Positions 42,759 to 51,706 of a stretch of DNA of 64,000 bases are shown in pieces. Each line of letters starts with the position of its first letter. Position 1 is the first letter of the stretch. Origin of the DNA: Sandarakinorhabdus sp. AAP62. Its GTDB lineage: Bacteria; Pseudomonadota; Alphaproteobacteria; Sphingomonadales; Sphingomonadaceae. A model generated the notes under the pieces. The model had not been told where the DNA came from. It searched no databases and worked only from the letters and a program-made list of their open reading frames with translations. Position numbers and translations under genes: made by a program. Location of the stretch: the NCBI RefSeq assembly GCF_000331225.1, contig NZ_ANFY01000007.1, positions 486,046 through 550,045 of the forward strand. The letters run 5' to 3'.

Positions 42759-43010
42759 ATGACCGACCGCGCCACTGTTTACGCCCGCATCATCGAACTG
42801 ATCGAGCCGCTGAACCTGAAAAAGGTGGCGTTGACCGAAGCCACCACCTTTGCCGGCGACATGGAAATGGATTCGCTCACCGTGATGGATCTTGTCGCCA
42901 GCATGGAAGACGAGTGGGACATCATGATCCCGCTGAACATGCTGCCCGATCTGGAAACCATCGGCCAGGTGGCGGATGCCGTGGCCGGGCTGGTGGCGAA
43001 GAAGGGCTGA
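42759..43010 (+). CDS. acpR: Acyl carrier protein of the sphingolipid locus (AcpR-like)
   Basis: 83 residues with the phosphopantetheine attachment Ser in MEMDSLTVMDLVASMEDEWD (DSL motif near residue 39). GGAG lies about 7 bases before the ATG. It is a cytoplasmic carrier delivering an activated fatty acid, probably to the serine palmitoyltransferase encoded 6 bases downstream. The neighbouring acyl-ACP synthetase would load it. Confidence 0.9.
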   Translation: MTDRATVYARIIELIEPLNLKKVALTEATTFAGDMEMDSLTVMDLVASMEDEWDIMIPLNMLPDLETIGQVADAVAGLVAKKG

Positions 43011-43015
43011 CTCCC

Positions 43016-44233
43016 ATGACCGTTGATCTTCTCGCCAAATATGATCCGCTGATCGCCGAACATGCCGGGCTGCTTTCCACCGGCATCCGCGATCCGTTCG
43101 GGATCGTGATGGAAAAGGTGCTTTCCCCCACCGAAGCCATCATCAAGGGCAAGCACACCATCCTGCTCGGTACCTATAATTACATGGGGATGACCTTCGA
43201 TGCCGACGTGGTGGCCGCCGGCCGCCAGGCGCTCACCGATTATGGCGCCGGCACCACCGGCAGCCGCGTGCTGAACGGCACCTATCAGACCCACGCCGCC
43301 TGCGAGGACGCGCTGAAGGACTTCTATGGCATGAGCCACGCCATGGTGTTCTCCACCGGCTATCAGGCCAATCTTGGCATGGTGTCGACGCTGGCCGGCA
43401 AGGGCGATTTCATCATCCTCGATGCCGACAGCCACGCCAGCATCTATGATGGCTGCAAGATGTCGAACGCCGATATCGTGCGCTTCCGCCACAATGATGT
43501 CGCCGATCTGGAAAAGCGCCTGAAGCGCCTGCCGCCCGAAGCCGGCAAGCTGGTCGTGCTGGAAGGCGTCTATTCGATGCTGGGCGATGTCGCGCCGCTG
43601 CCCGAACTGGTGGCGGTGGCCAAGGCGCACGGCGCCATGGTGCTGGTCGACGAAGCCCACGGCATGGGCTTCTTTGGCGAACATGGCCGCGGCGTTTATG
43701 AAGAGCAAGGCGTTGCCGATCAGGTCGATTTCGTCGTCGGCACCTTCTCCAAATCGGTCGGCACGGTGGGCGGCTTCTGTGTCTCCAACCATCCCAAGTT
43801 CGAAATCCTGCGCCTTGTCTGCCGGCCCTACACCTTCACCGCCTCGCTGCCGCCGGCCGTTGTCGCCAGCGCCGCCACCTCCATCCGCAAGCTGATGACT
43901 GCCCACGACAAGCGCGCCCGGTTGTGGGAAGCGACGCGCCGCCTGCACGGCGGCCTGCGCGCCCGCGGCTTCAAGCTGGCCACCGAGACGCCGGAAAGCG
44001 CCATCGTTTCCGTGCTGATGCCGGATCAGGAAACCACCGCGCTGATGTGGTCCACCCTGATCGAGCTGGGCGTCTATGTGAACATGAGCCGTCCGCCGGC
44101 GACGCCCGCCGGCGTGTTCCTGCTGCGCTGCTCGATCTGCGCGCTGCATTCGGACGAGCAGATCGATATCGTGCTCGGCAAGTTCGAACAGGCGGCGCAA
44201 ATGGCCCAACTGGCGCTGCACGAACACGCCTGA
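43016..44233 (+). CDS. spt: Serine palmitoyltransferase
   Basis: 405 residues from the ATG at 43016; the longer open frame overlaps the ACP gene. This alpha-oxoamine synthase condenses serine with a fatty acyl thioester to 3-ketosphinganine, the committed step of sphingolipids. Motifs are YNYMGMTFDADV, GTTGSRVLNGTYQTH, LVDEAHGMGFFGEHG and the PLP Lys in GTFSKSVGTVGGF. It could in principle be a related 5-aminolevulinate or KBL enzyme, but the ACP, ligase and reductase neighbours favour SPT. Confidence 0.92.
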   Translation: MTVDLLAKYDPLIAEHAGLLSTGIRDPFGIVMEKVLSPTEAIIKGKHTILLGTYNYMGMTFDADVVAAGRQALTDYGAGTTGSRVLNGTYQTHAACEDALKDFYGMSHAMVFSTGYQANLGMVSTLAGKGDFIILDADSHASIYDGCKMSNADIVRFRHNDVADLEKRLKRLPPEAGKLVVLEGVYSMLGDVAPLPELVAVAKAHGAMVLVDEAHGMGFFGEHGRGVYEEQGVADQVDFVVGTFSKSVGTVGGFCVSNHPKFEILRLVCRPYTFTASLPPAVVASAATSIRKLMTAHDKRARLWEATRRLHGGLRARGFKLATETPESAIVSVLMPDQETTALMWSTLIELGVYVNMSRPPATPAGVFLLRCSICALHSDEQIDIVLGKFEQAAQMAQLALHEHA

Positions 44234-44315
44234 ATTGTTCATGACGGGGCCATCACGGGCGGCTATAGCTTGGCCGTCCGGTCGCCGTCGCGCCCGGTAA
44301 GGGACCCTGTGCGGC

Positions 44316-45548
44316 GTGACCAAGCGGATTGATCGCTATCTGTTCGGCCTGATCATCGTGCCCCTGTTCGGCACGCTGGTGGTGGCCGCCATGCTGCTGG
44401 TGCTCGATCGCATGCTGCGGCTGTTCGATTTCGTCATCAACGAAGGCGGCCCGGTTTCGGTGGTCTGGCGCATGCTGGGCAATCTGCTGCCCGAATATCT
44501 GTCGCTGGGCATCCCGATCGGCGTGATGCTGGGCATATTGCTCGCCTTCCGCCGGCTCGCCATGTCGTCGGAACTCGATACGCTGCTGGCCGTGGGTGTG
44601 TCGTACAAGCGGCTGCTGCGCGTGCCCTTCCTGTTTGCCTGCGTGTTTGCCGTCGTCAATTTCGGCATCGTTGGCTGGCTGCAGCCGGTGACGCGCTATG
44701 CCTATGAAAATCTGCGTTTCGAGCTGCGTTCCGGCGCACTCGGCGCGTCGATCAAGGTCGGCGAATTTGCCGATCTGGGCGGCGGGCTGACGCTGCGCGT
44801 TGAAGAATCGCGCAACCAGGGCGCCGATCTGCGCGGGCTGTTCGTTCGTGCGGCCGGCGCGGCCAAGGATGGGAGGGATGGCCAGATCGTCGCCGCCACC
44901 GCCGCGCGCGGCACCTTCCTCGCCACCGACGATCCCGAGTTCATCCTGCTGCGGCTGCAGGATGGCACGCTGGTGCACAGCCCCAGCGCAGACGCGACGC
45001 CGCGCGTGCTTGGCTTTGCCCAGCATGATCTGCCCATTCGCCTGCCCGAAATGGCCACCTTCCGCAAACGCGGTGAAGGCAATCTGGAAGCCACGCTGCC
45101 GGAACTGCTGCGCACCATGGTCACCGCCACCGACGCGACCGAGCAGCGCAGCGCTTCGGCCAGTTTCAACCGCCGCATCGTGCAGTGTGTGATCATGTTC
45201 CTGCTGCCGTTCCTGGCCGTGCCGATGGCGGTGCCGCCAAAGCGCTCGACCTCGGCGCTGGGCGTGTTCCTGTCGATCATCGCGCTCGTCACCTTCCACA
45301 AGCTCACCGAATATGGCGAGCGCATGGGCACGCTGGGCCGGATTGATCCGGTGCTGGCGCAATGGGTGCCCTTTGCCCTGTTCCTCGGCCTCGCCCTGTG
45401 GCTGTTCCGCGTGCTGGAACGGCCGGGCGGCCAGCCGATCGGCGCGCTCGATCGCTGGTTCGGCAAGATCACCGGCTTTGTTTCGGGCCTCGCCGGCAAA
45501 TTGGTGCGGCGCCAGAAATGGTCCGACGACGTGCTGTCGGCCGGGTAA
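44316..45548 (+). CDS. lptF: LptF-type permease (YjgP family)
   Basis: 410 residues, GTG start at 44316. Six membrane segments in two halves (LFGLIIVPLFGTLVVAAMLLVLDRMLRLF; LFACVFAVVNFGIVGWL; IMFLLPFLAVPMAV and others) flank a ~180-residue periplasmic beta-rich domain, the usual LptF/LptG topology. It partners with LptG in an ABC exporter moving lipid from the inner membrane to the LptC/A bridge. It follows spt directly, so its cargo may be a glycosphingolipid rather than LPS (inference). Confidence 0.9.
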   Translation: MTKRIDRYLFGLIIVPLFGTLVVAAMLLVLDRMLRLFDFVINEGGPVSVVWRMLGNLLPEYLSLGIPIGVMLGILLAFRRLAMSSELDTLLAVGVSYKRLLRVPFLFACVFAVVNFGIVGWLQPVTRYAYENLRFELRSGALGASIKVGEFADLGGGLTLRVEESRNQGADLRGLFVRAAGAAKDGRDGQIVAATAARGTFLATDDPEFILLRLQDGTLVHSPSADATPRVLGFAQHDLPIRLPEMATFRKRGEGNLEATLPELLRTMVTATDATEQRSASASFNRRIVQCVIMFLLPFLAVPMAVPPKRSTSALGVFLSIIALVTFHKLTEYGERMGTLGRIDPVLAQWVPFALFLGLALWLFRVLERPGGQPIGALDRWFGKITGFVSGLAGKLVRRQKWSDDVLSAG

Positions 45549-45554
45549 GCCCAG

Positions 45555-46643
45555 ATGGCGATCTTCCCTTCGAAAACCATCGCCTGGTACACGGCGCGCA
45601 TGTTCCTGGTGCGGGTCGCGGCCTTCATCATCGGCCTCACCGTGATCCTGCAGTCGCTCGATCTCCTGTCGGAATCGGGCAAGGTGCTGGCGGCGGCGGG
45701 CAACACCGAATCCGATCTGTGGGTCTATGTCAGCTTGCGCAGCCCCCAGATCGTGCAGCTGTTCCTGCCCTTCTCGGTGCTGCTGGCGACGCTGGTGACA
45801 CTGGCGACGCTCAATCAGAACAGCGAGGTGGTGATCTTCAAGGGCGCCGGCCTTTCGGCCCATCATATCCTGGCGCCGCTGCTGGTGGCGGCGCTTGGCG
45901 TGGCTGCCGCCAATTTCGTCTGGAACGAGCGCATCGCCACACGGGCCAGCGCCACGCTGAAGGCCTGGCAGGAACAGGAATACCGAAAGCTGCCGACCGC
46001 CGCGCCGAAAAGCACGCAAAGCTGGGTGCGCGGCGGCGATGATCTGTTCCACGCCGATGCCGTGGCCGGGCGCGGCGCGCTGACCAGGCTGAGCGGCGTC
46101 ACCATCTATGACAGACGCGACAATGGCCTCGTGCAGGTGGTGATGGCCGAAAGTGCCACGCCGATCAGCGACGGCTGGCGGCTCAGCAAGGTGCGCCTGT
46201 TCGATGTGGCTTCGGGCGGTCTCGAAACCCGCGCCACGCTGGACTTTCCGACCGAGGTCGTACCGCGCCAGTTCAACACCACCAGCATCAATCCCAATTT
46301 CGTGCCGCTATGGGATCTATGGCCGCAGATCGGCGAACAGCGCGCCGCCGGCAAGCCGACCGACGTGCTGGAAGCCGCCGCCTGGCACAAGATTAGCGGA
46401 CCACTTTCGGCGGTGCTGATGCCGCTGCTCGGCGCCGTCGCCGCCTTTGGCCTGGCGCGATCGGGCAAATTGTTCGTGCGCGCCGTGATCGGCATGGCGC
46501 TGGGCTTCGCCTTCTTCGTGGCCGACAATTTCATGCTGGCGATGGGCAATTTCGGCACGGTGCCGCCCTTGATGGCGGCGTGGGCGCCGTTCCTGCTCTT
46601 CCTGCTGATCGGCGAGGCCGTGCTGATCCGCACCGAAGAATGA
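45555..46643 (+). CDS. lptG: LptG-type permease (YjgQ family)
   Basis: 362 residues, ATG 6 bases after the lptF stop. It starts FPSKTIAWYTARMFLVRVAAFIIGLTVILQ, has a periplasmic beta domain, and ends with paired membrane helices (VLMPLLGAVAAFGLARSG, IGMALGFAFFVADNFMLAMG). It is the second half of the LptFG pair, which with LptB (not in the window) powers lipid export. Co-transcription with lptF is likely. Confidence 0.9.
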   Translation: MAIFPSKTIAWYTARMFLVRVAAFIIGLTVILQSLDLLSESGKVLAAAGNTESDLWVYVSLRSPQIVQLFLPFSVLLATLVTLATLNQNSEVVIFKGAGLSAHHILAPLLVAALGVAAANFVWNERIATRASATLKAWQEQEYRKLPTAAPKSTQSWVRGGDDLFHADAVAGRGALTRLSGVTIYDRRDNGLVQVVMAESATPISDGWRLSKVRLFDVASGGLETRATLDFPTEVVPRQFNTTSINPNFVPLWDLWPQIGEQRAAGKPTDVLEAAAWHKISGPLSAVLMPLLGAVAAFGLARSGKLFVRAVIGMALGFAFFVADNFMLAMGNFGTVPPLMAAWAPFLLFLLIGEAVLIRTEE

Positions 46644-46686
46644 TCCGGCGCAAATTTGCCTTGATTGCTGCGTATCACGGCAGCCG

Positions 46687-47841
46687 ATGAGCAAGATCAC
46701 CCTCAAGCGCGCCCAAAGCGCTGCCGACCGCAAGGCCTTCGTCGATCTGGTGTGGAAACTCTACGCCAACGATCCGCACTGGGTGCCGCCGCTGAAATCC
46801 GAAATGCTCGGCCTGATTGGTGGCATCAAGTCCAACCCCTGGTTTGGCCATGCCGAAGCCGCCTTCTGGCTGGCGCTGAAGGATGGCGAGGTGGTTGGCC
46901 GCATTTCGGCGCAGGTCGATCAACTGGTGATCGCCCCCGGCGCGCCCGGCGCTGGCCCCGGCACCGGCCATTTCGGCATGTTCGAGTGCATCGACGATGC
47001 CGCCGTGGCCGAAGCGCTGTTCGATGCGGCCGAAGACTGGCTGCGCCAAAAGGGCATGACCCGCGCGATGGGCCCGTTCAGCCTTTCCGTGTGGGATGAG
47101 CCTGGCCTGCTGGTGCAGGGTTTCGAAGGACCGCCCACGGTGATGATGGGGCATCATCTGCCCTTTTACGAGCGGATGGTAACGGCGCGCGGCTATCAGG
47201 GCGTCAAGGATCTGCACTGCTGGTCGCTGCCGATCGCCGGGCCCTTCCCGGAAATGGTGCAGCGCATCGTCGCCTTTTCCGAACGCAACGCCAAGCTGGT
47301 GACGCGGCCGGTGAACAAATCGAAGTTCGACCAGGAAGCCGCGCTGATCCTCGATATCCTCAACGATGCCTGGTCGGATAACTGGGGTTTCGTGCCGCTC
47401 ACCCCGGCCGAAATCGCCTATGTCGGCAAGAAGCTGAAACCGATCATCTTCGAAGGTCTGGTGCGCGTCGCCGAATATGAAGGCGTGCCCGTCGGCTTCA
47501 TGATCACCCTGCCCGACATCAACGAGCTGACCCGCGATCTCAATGGCAATCTCTTCCCGTTCGGTTGGGCGAAACTGCTGTGGCGCCTGCGCGCGCCCAA
47601 GGTGAAACGCATGCGCGTGCCGCTGATGGGCATCAGGAAATCGCTGCAGGGCCACCGCGTCGCCAGCCTGATGGCGTTCCAGATGATCGAATATATCCGC
47701 CGCACCGCCGTTGCGGAATTCGGCGCATCCGAAGGCGAAATCGGCTGGATCCTGGACGACAACGGCCCGATGCGCTCCATCGCGGATGCCATCGACAGCC
47801 ACGTGACCCGCACCTACCGGATCTTTGAGAAACCCCTGTAA
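46687..47841 (+). CDS. cerS: GNAT-like N-acyltransferase, candidate bacterial ceramide synthase
   Basis: 384 residues. The pattern RAFVDLVWKLYANDPHWVPPLKSEML, FGHAEAAFWLALKDGEVVGRISAQ and FGMFECIDD matches the YghO/GNAT-fold group. The Caulobacter bacterial ceramide synthase belongs to a similar acyltransferase superfamily. It would transfer an acyl chain to the sphinganine amine. The assignment rests on position after lptG in the sphingolipid block. A terminator follows at once. Confidence 0.68.
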   Translation: MSKITLKRAQSAADRKAFVDLVWKLYANDPHWVPPLKSEMLGLIGGIKSNPWFGHAEAAFWLALKDGEVVGRISAQVDQLVIAPGAPGAGPGTGHFGMFECIDDAAVAEALFDAAEDWLRQKGMTRAMGPFSLSVWDEPGLLVQGFEGPPTVMMGHHLPFYERMVTARGYQGVKDLHCWSLPIAGPFPEMVQRIVAFSERNAKLVTRPVNKSKFDQEAALILDILNDAWSDNWGFVPLTPAEIAYVGKKLKPIIFEGLVRVAEYEGVPVGFMITLPDINELTRDLNGNLFPFGWAKLLWRLRAPKVKRMRVPLMGIRKSLQGHRVASLMAFQMIEYIRRTAVAEFGASEGEIGWILDDNGPMRSIADAIDSHVTRTYRIFEKPL

Positions 47842-47849
47842 CGAAAAAA

Positions 47850-47871
47850 GGGGAGCGGTCACCCGCTCCCC
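47850..47871. terminator. Bidirectional intrinsic terminator
   Basis: Stem GGGGAGCGG (47850-47858)/CCGCTCCCC (47863-47871), loop TCAC. The six A bases before it (47844-47849) give a T-run for the minus-strand degP gene, while CTCTCGTTT follows on the plus strand. It separates convergent genes. Confidence 0.9.
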
Positions 47872-47892
47872 CTCTCGTTTCTGGCTTCAGCC

Positions 47893-49470
47893 TCAGCCCT
47901 TGGCCGGGATCAGCTTCACGCCCGTATAGCGCGCCGGCGTGTTGCCGCGCTGGACCAGCATCAGCACAGTGTCCTTGCCGGCCTTGCGTTCGACCTCAAC
48001 CGCGGCGGCAGCTTCGGCCGGCGTTGTCACCGGCTTCTGACCGATCTTCAGGATGATGTCGCCGCGCTGCAGGCCCTTGGTGGCCGCATCCGACGACGGG
48101 CTGATGCCGGCGATCACCACGCCCTGCACCTTTTCATCCAGGCGCAGCTGCTGGCGCAGCACCGGGGTGAGCGGTTGCAGCGTGATGCCCAGGCTGGCGC
48201 GGGCGGCTTCGATGCCGGGCGCCTTGCTGCTGTCGTCTGCTGCCGGCTCATCATCGTTCGACGGCATGCCGGCGCGCTGCGCCACCACGGCTTCGGACGG
48301 ACGCTGTGCGATGATGGCGTTGACCTTCAGGCGCTTGCCTTCACGGATCAGTTCCAGCGGAATGGTGGTGCCGATCGGCGTGGTGGCGACGATGTACGAC
48401 AGGCTGTTGTCGTAATTCACTTCGCGGCCGCCCACGGTCAGGATCACGTCGCCCTGGCGCACGCCGGCGCGCGCCGCCGGGCCATTGGGTTCGACGCTGG
48501 CGACGATCTCGCCCTTGTCCTTGGGCAGGCCCAGGCCGGCGGCGATGTCGGTCGAAAGCCGCTGGATGGCAACGCCCAGATAACCGCGCTTGACGGCACC
48601 GGTGGCCTTCAGCTGATCAACCACCGGCTTGGCCAGTTCGGCCGGGATGGAGAAGCCCAGGCCAACATTGCCGCCAGTGGGCGAGAAGATCGCCGTATTG
48701 ACGCCGATCACATTGCCATTGAGATCGAACAGCGGCCCGCCGCTGTTGCCCTGGTTGATGCTGGCATCGGTCTGGATATAGCGATCATACTGGCCCGAAC
48801 CGATGTCGCGGTGCAGGGCCGAAATGATGCCGGCCGTCACGGTGCCGCCCAGGCCGAACGGGTTGCCGATGGCGATGGACCAATCACCCACGCGCACCTG
48901 TTCGCTGTTGCCGAACTGCACGAAGGGCAGGCCGGTGGCTTCGATCTTCAGCACGGCCAGATCGGTGAGCGGATCGCGACCCACCACGCGCGCCCGATAC
49001 TCGCGGCGATCGGACAGGGTGACGGTGATCGATTCCACCGGCTTGTCGCGGCCTTCGCCCGCGGAAATCACGTGGTTGTTGGTGACGATATAGCCATCAG
49101 CGGCGATGATGAAGCCGGAACCCAGGCTGGTCGCCTCGCGGGTGACGGGTTCGCCGCCATCCTGTTGTTCCTGGAAACGGCGGAAGAATTCTTCCAGCGG
49201 GTTGCCGGGCTGGCCCTGGCCGCCGGGGCCGCGGCGCATGCGGCCGATTTCCACCTTCTGCGTGGTCGATACGTTCACCACCGCCGGGGCCAGGCGCGCG
49301 GTCAGATCGGCAAAGCTGCGCGGGGCGCCGCCGGGGGGCGAAATGGCGACGGCGGGCGGCACGGCATTTTGCGCGGCCTGCGGCGCCGGGGCCTGCGCCA
49401 CGGCAATGGCAGCAAGGCCGGTGGCCAGAACGGCAACGGGAATCAGAGTGCGGGAAATCTTTGACGTCAT
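47893..49470 (-). CDS. degP: Do-like periplasmic serine protease (DegP/HtrA/MucD)
   Basis: 525 residues with a signal peptide (LIPVAVLATGLAAIAVAQA), a trypsin-like domain with His in VTNNHVI, Asp in DLAVLKI and Ser in GNSGGPLF, and two PDZ domains (GYLGVAIQRL...ARAGVRQGDVILTVGG and ITLQPLTPVLRQQL...LQRGDIILKIG). It degrades or refolds misfolded envelope proteins. It sits downstream of hflK-hflC, about 100 bases apart, on the same strand. Confidence 0.95.
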   Translation of the reverse strand: MTSKISRTLIPVAVLATGLAAIAVAQAPAPQAAQNAVPPAVAISPPGGAPRSFADLTARLAPAVVNVSTTQKVEIGRMRRGPGGQGQPGNPLEEFFRRFQEQQDGGEPVTREATSLGSGFIIAADGYIVTNNHVISAGEGRDKPVESITVTLSDRREYRARVVGRDPLTDLAVLKIEATGLPFVQFGNSEQVRVGDWSIAIGNPFGLGGTVTAGIISALHRDIGSGQYDRYIQTDASINQGNSGGPLFDLNGNVIGVNTAIFSPTGGNVGLGFSIPAELAKPVVDQLKATGAVKRGYLGVAIQRLSTDIAAGLGLPKDKGEIVASVEPNGPAARAGVRQGDVILTVGGREVNYDNSLSYIVATTPIGTTIPLELIREGKRLKVNAIIAQRPSEAVVAQRAGMPSNDDEPAADDSSKAPGIEAARASLGITLQPLTPVLRQQLRLDEKVQGVVIAGISPSSDAATKGLQRGDIILKIGQKPVTTPAEAAAAVEVERKAGKDTVLMLVQRGNTPARYTGVKLIPAKG

Positions 49471-49571
49471 GTCTGTCTTTCTGGTTGCAATGCGGTTGCT
49501 GATGAGCCCGTCTGGCTTATGCGAACAACACGCCTAACCGTGCATGAACGAGGTTGAAGCGATACGCCCGT

Positions 49572-50420
49572 CTATCGATTGCCCTTCCGGCCCTCGAATT
49601 CCCGCAGGAACTCGTTGTTCGGGCCCAGCACCACGGTGGCGGTGCCATCTTCGAAGGTGGTGCGATAGGCCTGCATGGCGCGATAGAAGGCGTAAAACTC
49701 CGGATCCTTGCCGAAACTGTCGGCATAGATGCGCGCCGCGCTGGCATCGGCTTCGGCCTGCACCAGTTGCGCCTGCTTGTTGCCCTGGGCGCGGATGGTC
49801 GCCGCTTCCTGCTGCCGGGCCGAGGCCATGCGTGCATAGGCGGCTTCCAGCGGCGGGCCCGACGGCAGATCGGCGCGCTTGATGCGCACGTCCACGATTT
49901 CGGCGCCATATTGCTTGGCCTGGCTGTTCACGCTCGATTGGATATCATCCATCAGCGCGCCGCGTTCGGGTGACAGCAGCGCGGCAAACGGCTGCTTGCC
50001 CAGTTCGTTGCGCAGTTTCGATGCCAGGATCCGCTTCAGGGCGTCGGCCGCATTCTGTTCGGTGCCCACGGTTTCCACCATGCGCTGCGGGTTGACGATG
50101 CGGAAGCGGGCAAAGGCATCCACCACCAGCCGCAGCTGATCGGTGGAAAGCACCGTCTGCGCATCGATATCCAGATCCATGATGCGCTTGTCGATGAAGC
50201 GCACGTCTTCGATGAAGGGCACCTTCATCGTCAGGCCGGCGCCGGTTTCGCCCAGCTTCGCCTTGGGATCATATTCGTTCACGATCCGCTCCGGCTTGCC
50301 CAGGCGCAGCACCACGGCCTGCTTGGTTTCGGGAACGGTGTAGAAACTGCTCATCGCCAGCACGACGACGGCAAAGCCGAGGCCGGCGAGAAGGGCGGGA
50401 TTGCGGGTGATGCTTGCCAT
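49572..50420 (-). CDS. hflC: Protease modulator HflC
   Basis: 282 residues from the ATG at 50420 (GGGAGGGA about 3-5 bases upstream). An N-terminal membrane anchor (LLAGLGFAVVVLAMSSFYTVPETKQAVV) is followed by an SPFH/band-7 domain (VKVPFIEDVRFIDKRIMDLD, FARFRIVNPQRM) and a coiled-coil AEADASAARIYADSF. With HflK it forms a cage around FtsH in the inner membrane. ftsH itself is 10 kb away on the same strand. Confidence 0.94.
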   Translation of the reverse strand: MASITRNPALLAGLGFAVVVLAMSSFYTVPETKQAVVLRLGKPERIVNEYDPKAKLGETGAGLTMKVPFIEDVRFIDKRIMDLDIDAQTVLSTDQLRLVVDAFARFRIVNPQRMVETVGTEQNAADALKRILASKLRNELGKQPFAALLSPERGALMDDIQSSVNSQAKQYGAEIVDVRIKRADLPSGPPLEAAYARMASARQQEAATIRAQGNKQAQLVQAEADASAARIYADSFGKDPEFYAFYRAMQAYRTTFEDGTATVVLGPNNEFLREFEGRKGNR

Positions 50421-50434
50421 TGTCCGTCCCTCCC

Positions 50435-51553
50435 TCAACGCTGCGCCGGGGCCGGTTCGGCCGGCGCGATCGCTGCACGGCGGCGCACTTCGGGCAGCGG
50501 CAGATAGGGCGCCACACCGGGGGCATCCACCACGGTCTTTTCCACCTTCGAAAGCACCTTTTCCATGGTTTCCAGATACATGCGCTTGCGCGTCACTTCC
50601 GGGGCGAGGCGATACTGGGCATAGACGGCATCAAAGCCGGCGGCATCGCCCTGCGCCTTGGCGACCAGCGCCTGGGCATAGGTGCGCGCGCGGTTCAGAT
50701 ATTGCTGTGCATCCTGCTGGGCGGCCGAAACATCCTTGAATGCGCCGTCGATGGCGGCGGGCGGATCGGCCTGCTTGATATCGACGCCGCGCACTTCAAC
50801 GCCGCTGCGATAGCTATCGAGCAGTTCCTGCATGCGTTCGCGCACCTGATCGGCGATCTGGGCGCGCTGCGGGCCCAACGCGTCGTTCAGCGAAGCGCGG
50901 CTGATTTCGGCACGCATCGCCGATTCGGCCACTTCGCGCACGGTCTTTTCCGGATCGGAAAGCTCATACAGATAATTCTCGGGGTTCCGGATCTTCCAGC
51001 GCACCGTGTAGGCGAGATTGATGATGTTCTGATCGCCGGTGAGCATCAGATTCTCGTTGGCGCCCTCGCTCGACGAGATGTCGATGATGTTGATCTGCTC
51101 CACCTTGCGCAGTTCCACCGCATCGATCGGCCACGGCAACTTGAAATGCACGCCCGGCCCCGTGGTGCCCACATAGGCGCCAAAGCGCTGCACCACCGCG
51201 GCCGACTGCGCGTCCACCGAATAGAAGCTGGAAAGCACCACCCAGGCGGCAATGATGGCCCCGCCACCCCAGACCAGCCAGCGGCTGTTCTCAAGGTCGA
51301 ACCCGCTGCCGAAATTGCCGCCGCCACCGCCGCCGCTGCCGCCGAACTGCGTCTTCAGCCGTTCCTGGCTGCGCCGGATCAGATCATCGAAATCGCCACC
51401 ACGACCCTGGCCGGGCTTGCCCATCGGGCGGCGCGGCGGGCCTTCGCCCCACGGATTCACGGGTCGGTTTTCAGGCTTCTTGGCCGGCGGCTCTTCGCCA
51501 TCGGCACCGGACGGGCTGTCGCCGCCACCTTCACCATTGTTCTGCCACGGCAT
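50435..51553 (-). CDS. hflK: Protease modulator HflK
   Basis: 372 residues. A Gly/Pro-rich cytoplasmic N-terminus (including a poly-Gly run near residue 75) precedes the membrane anchor (WLVWGGGAIIAAWVVLSSFYSV), then the SPFH domain (GVHFKLPWPIDAVELRKVEQ, AESAMRAEISRASLNDAL, VRGVDIKQADPP). The Pro/Ala C-terminus overlaps the leader of hflC. It is the first gene of the hflK-hflC-degP run and is divergent from mrp. Confidence 0.95.
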   Translation of the reverse strand: MPWQNNGEGGGDSPSGADGEEPPAKKPENRPVNPWGEGPPRRPMGKPGQGRGGDFDDLIRRSQERLKTQFGGSGGGGGGNFGSGFDLENSRWLVWGGGAIIAAWVVLSSFYSVDAQSAAVVQRFGAYVGTTGPGVHFKLPWPIDAVELRKVEQINIIDISSSEGANENLMLTGDQNIINLAYTVRWKIRNPENYLYELSDPEKTVREVAESAMRAEISRASLNDALGPQRAQIADQVRERMQELLDSYRSGVEVRGVDIKQADPPAAIDGAFKDVSAAQQDAQQYLNRARTYAQALVAKAQGDAAGFDAVYAQYRLAPEVTRKRMYLETMEKVLSKVEKTVVDAPGVAPYLPLPEVRRRAAIAPAEPAPAQR

Positions 51554-51706
51554 GGACTGGATGAAACCTTATCGAAGAACGTTAAAACCACTATATACGA
51601 ACCCCGAACGGGGATTGCGAGGCCCACGACAAACGTGCGTCACCACAACAGGCTTTGCGGCTTGTTGTCGGCGGTTATGGCCTCGACTGCAAGGAAGAAC
51701 AGGCTG

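Noticed and set aside
44253..46052. 599-codon antisense frame across lptF/lptG
   Set aside because: Rich in Gln/Arg/His with no domain; lptF and lptG fit membrane-protein topology.
38628..47841. Gene block considered as a polyketide/lipopeptide cluster because of the acyl-AMP ligase and ACP
   Set aside because: No ketosynthase or condensation domain; spt, a reductase and lptFG fit sphingolipid synthesis better.
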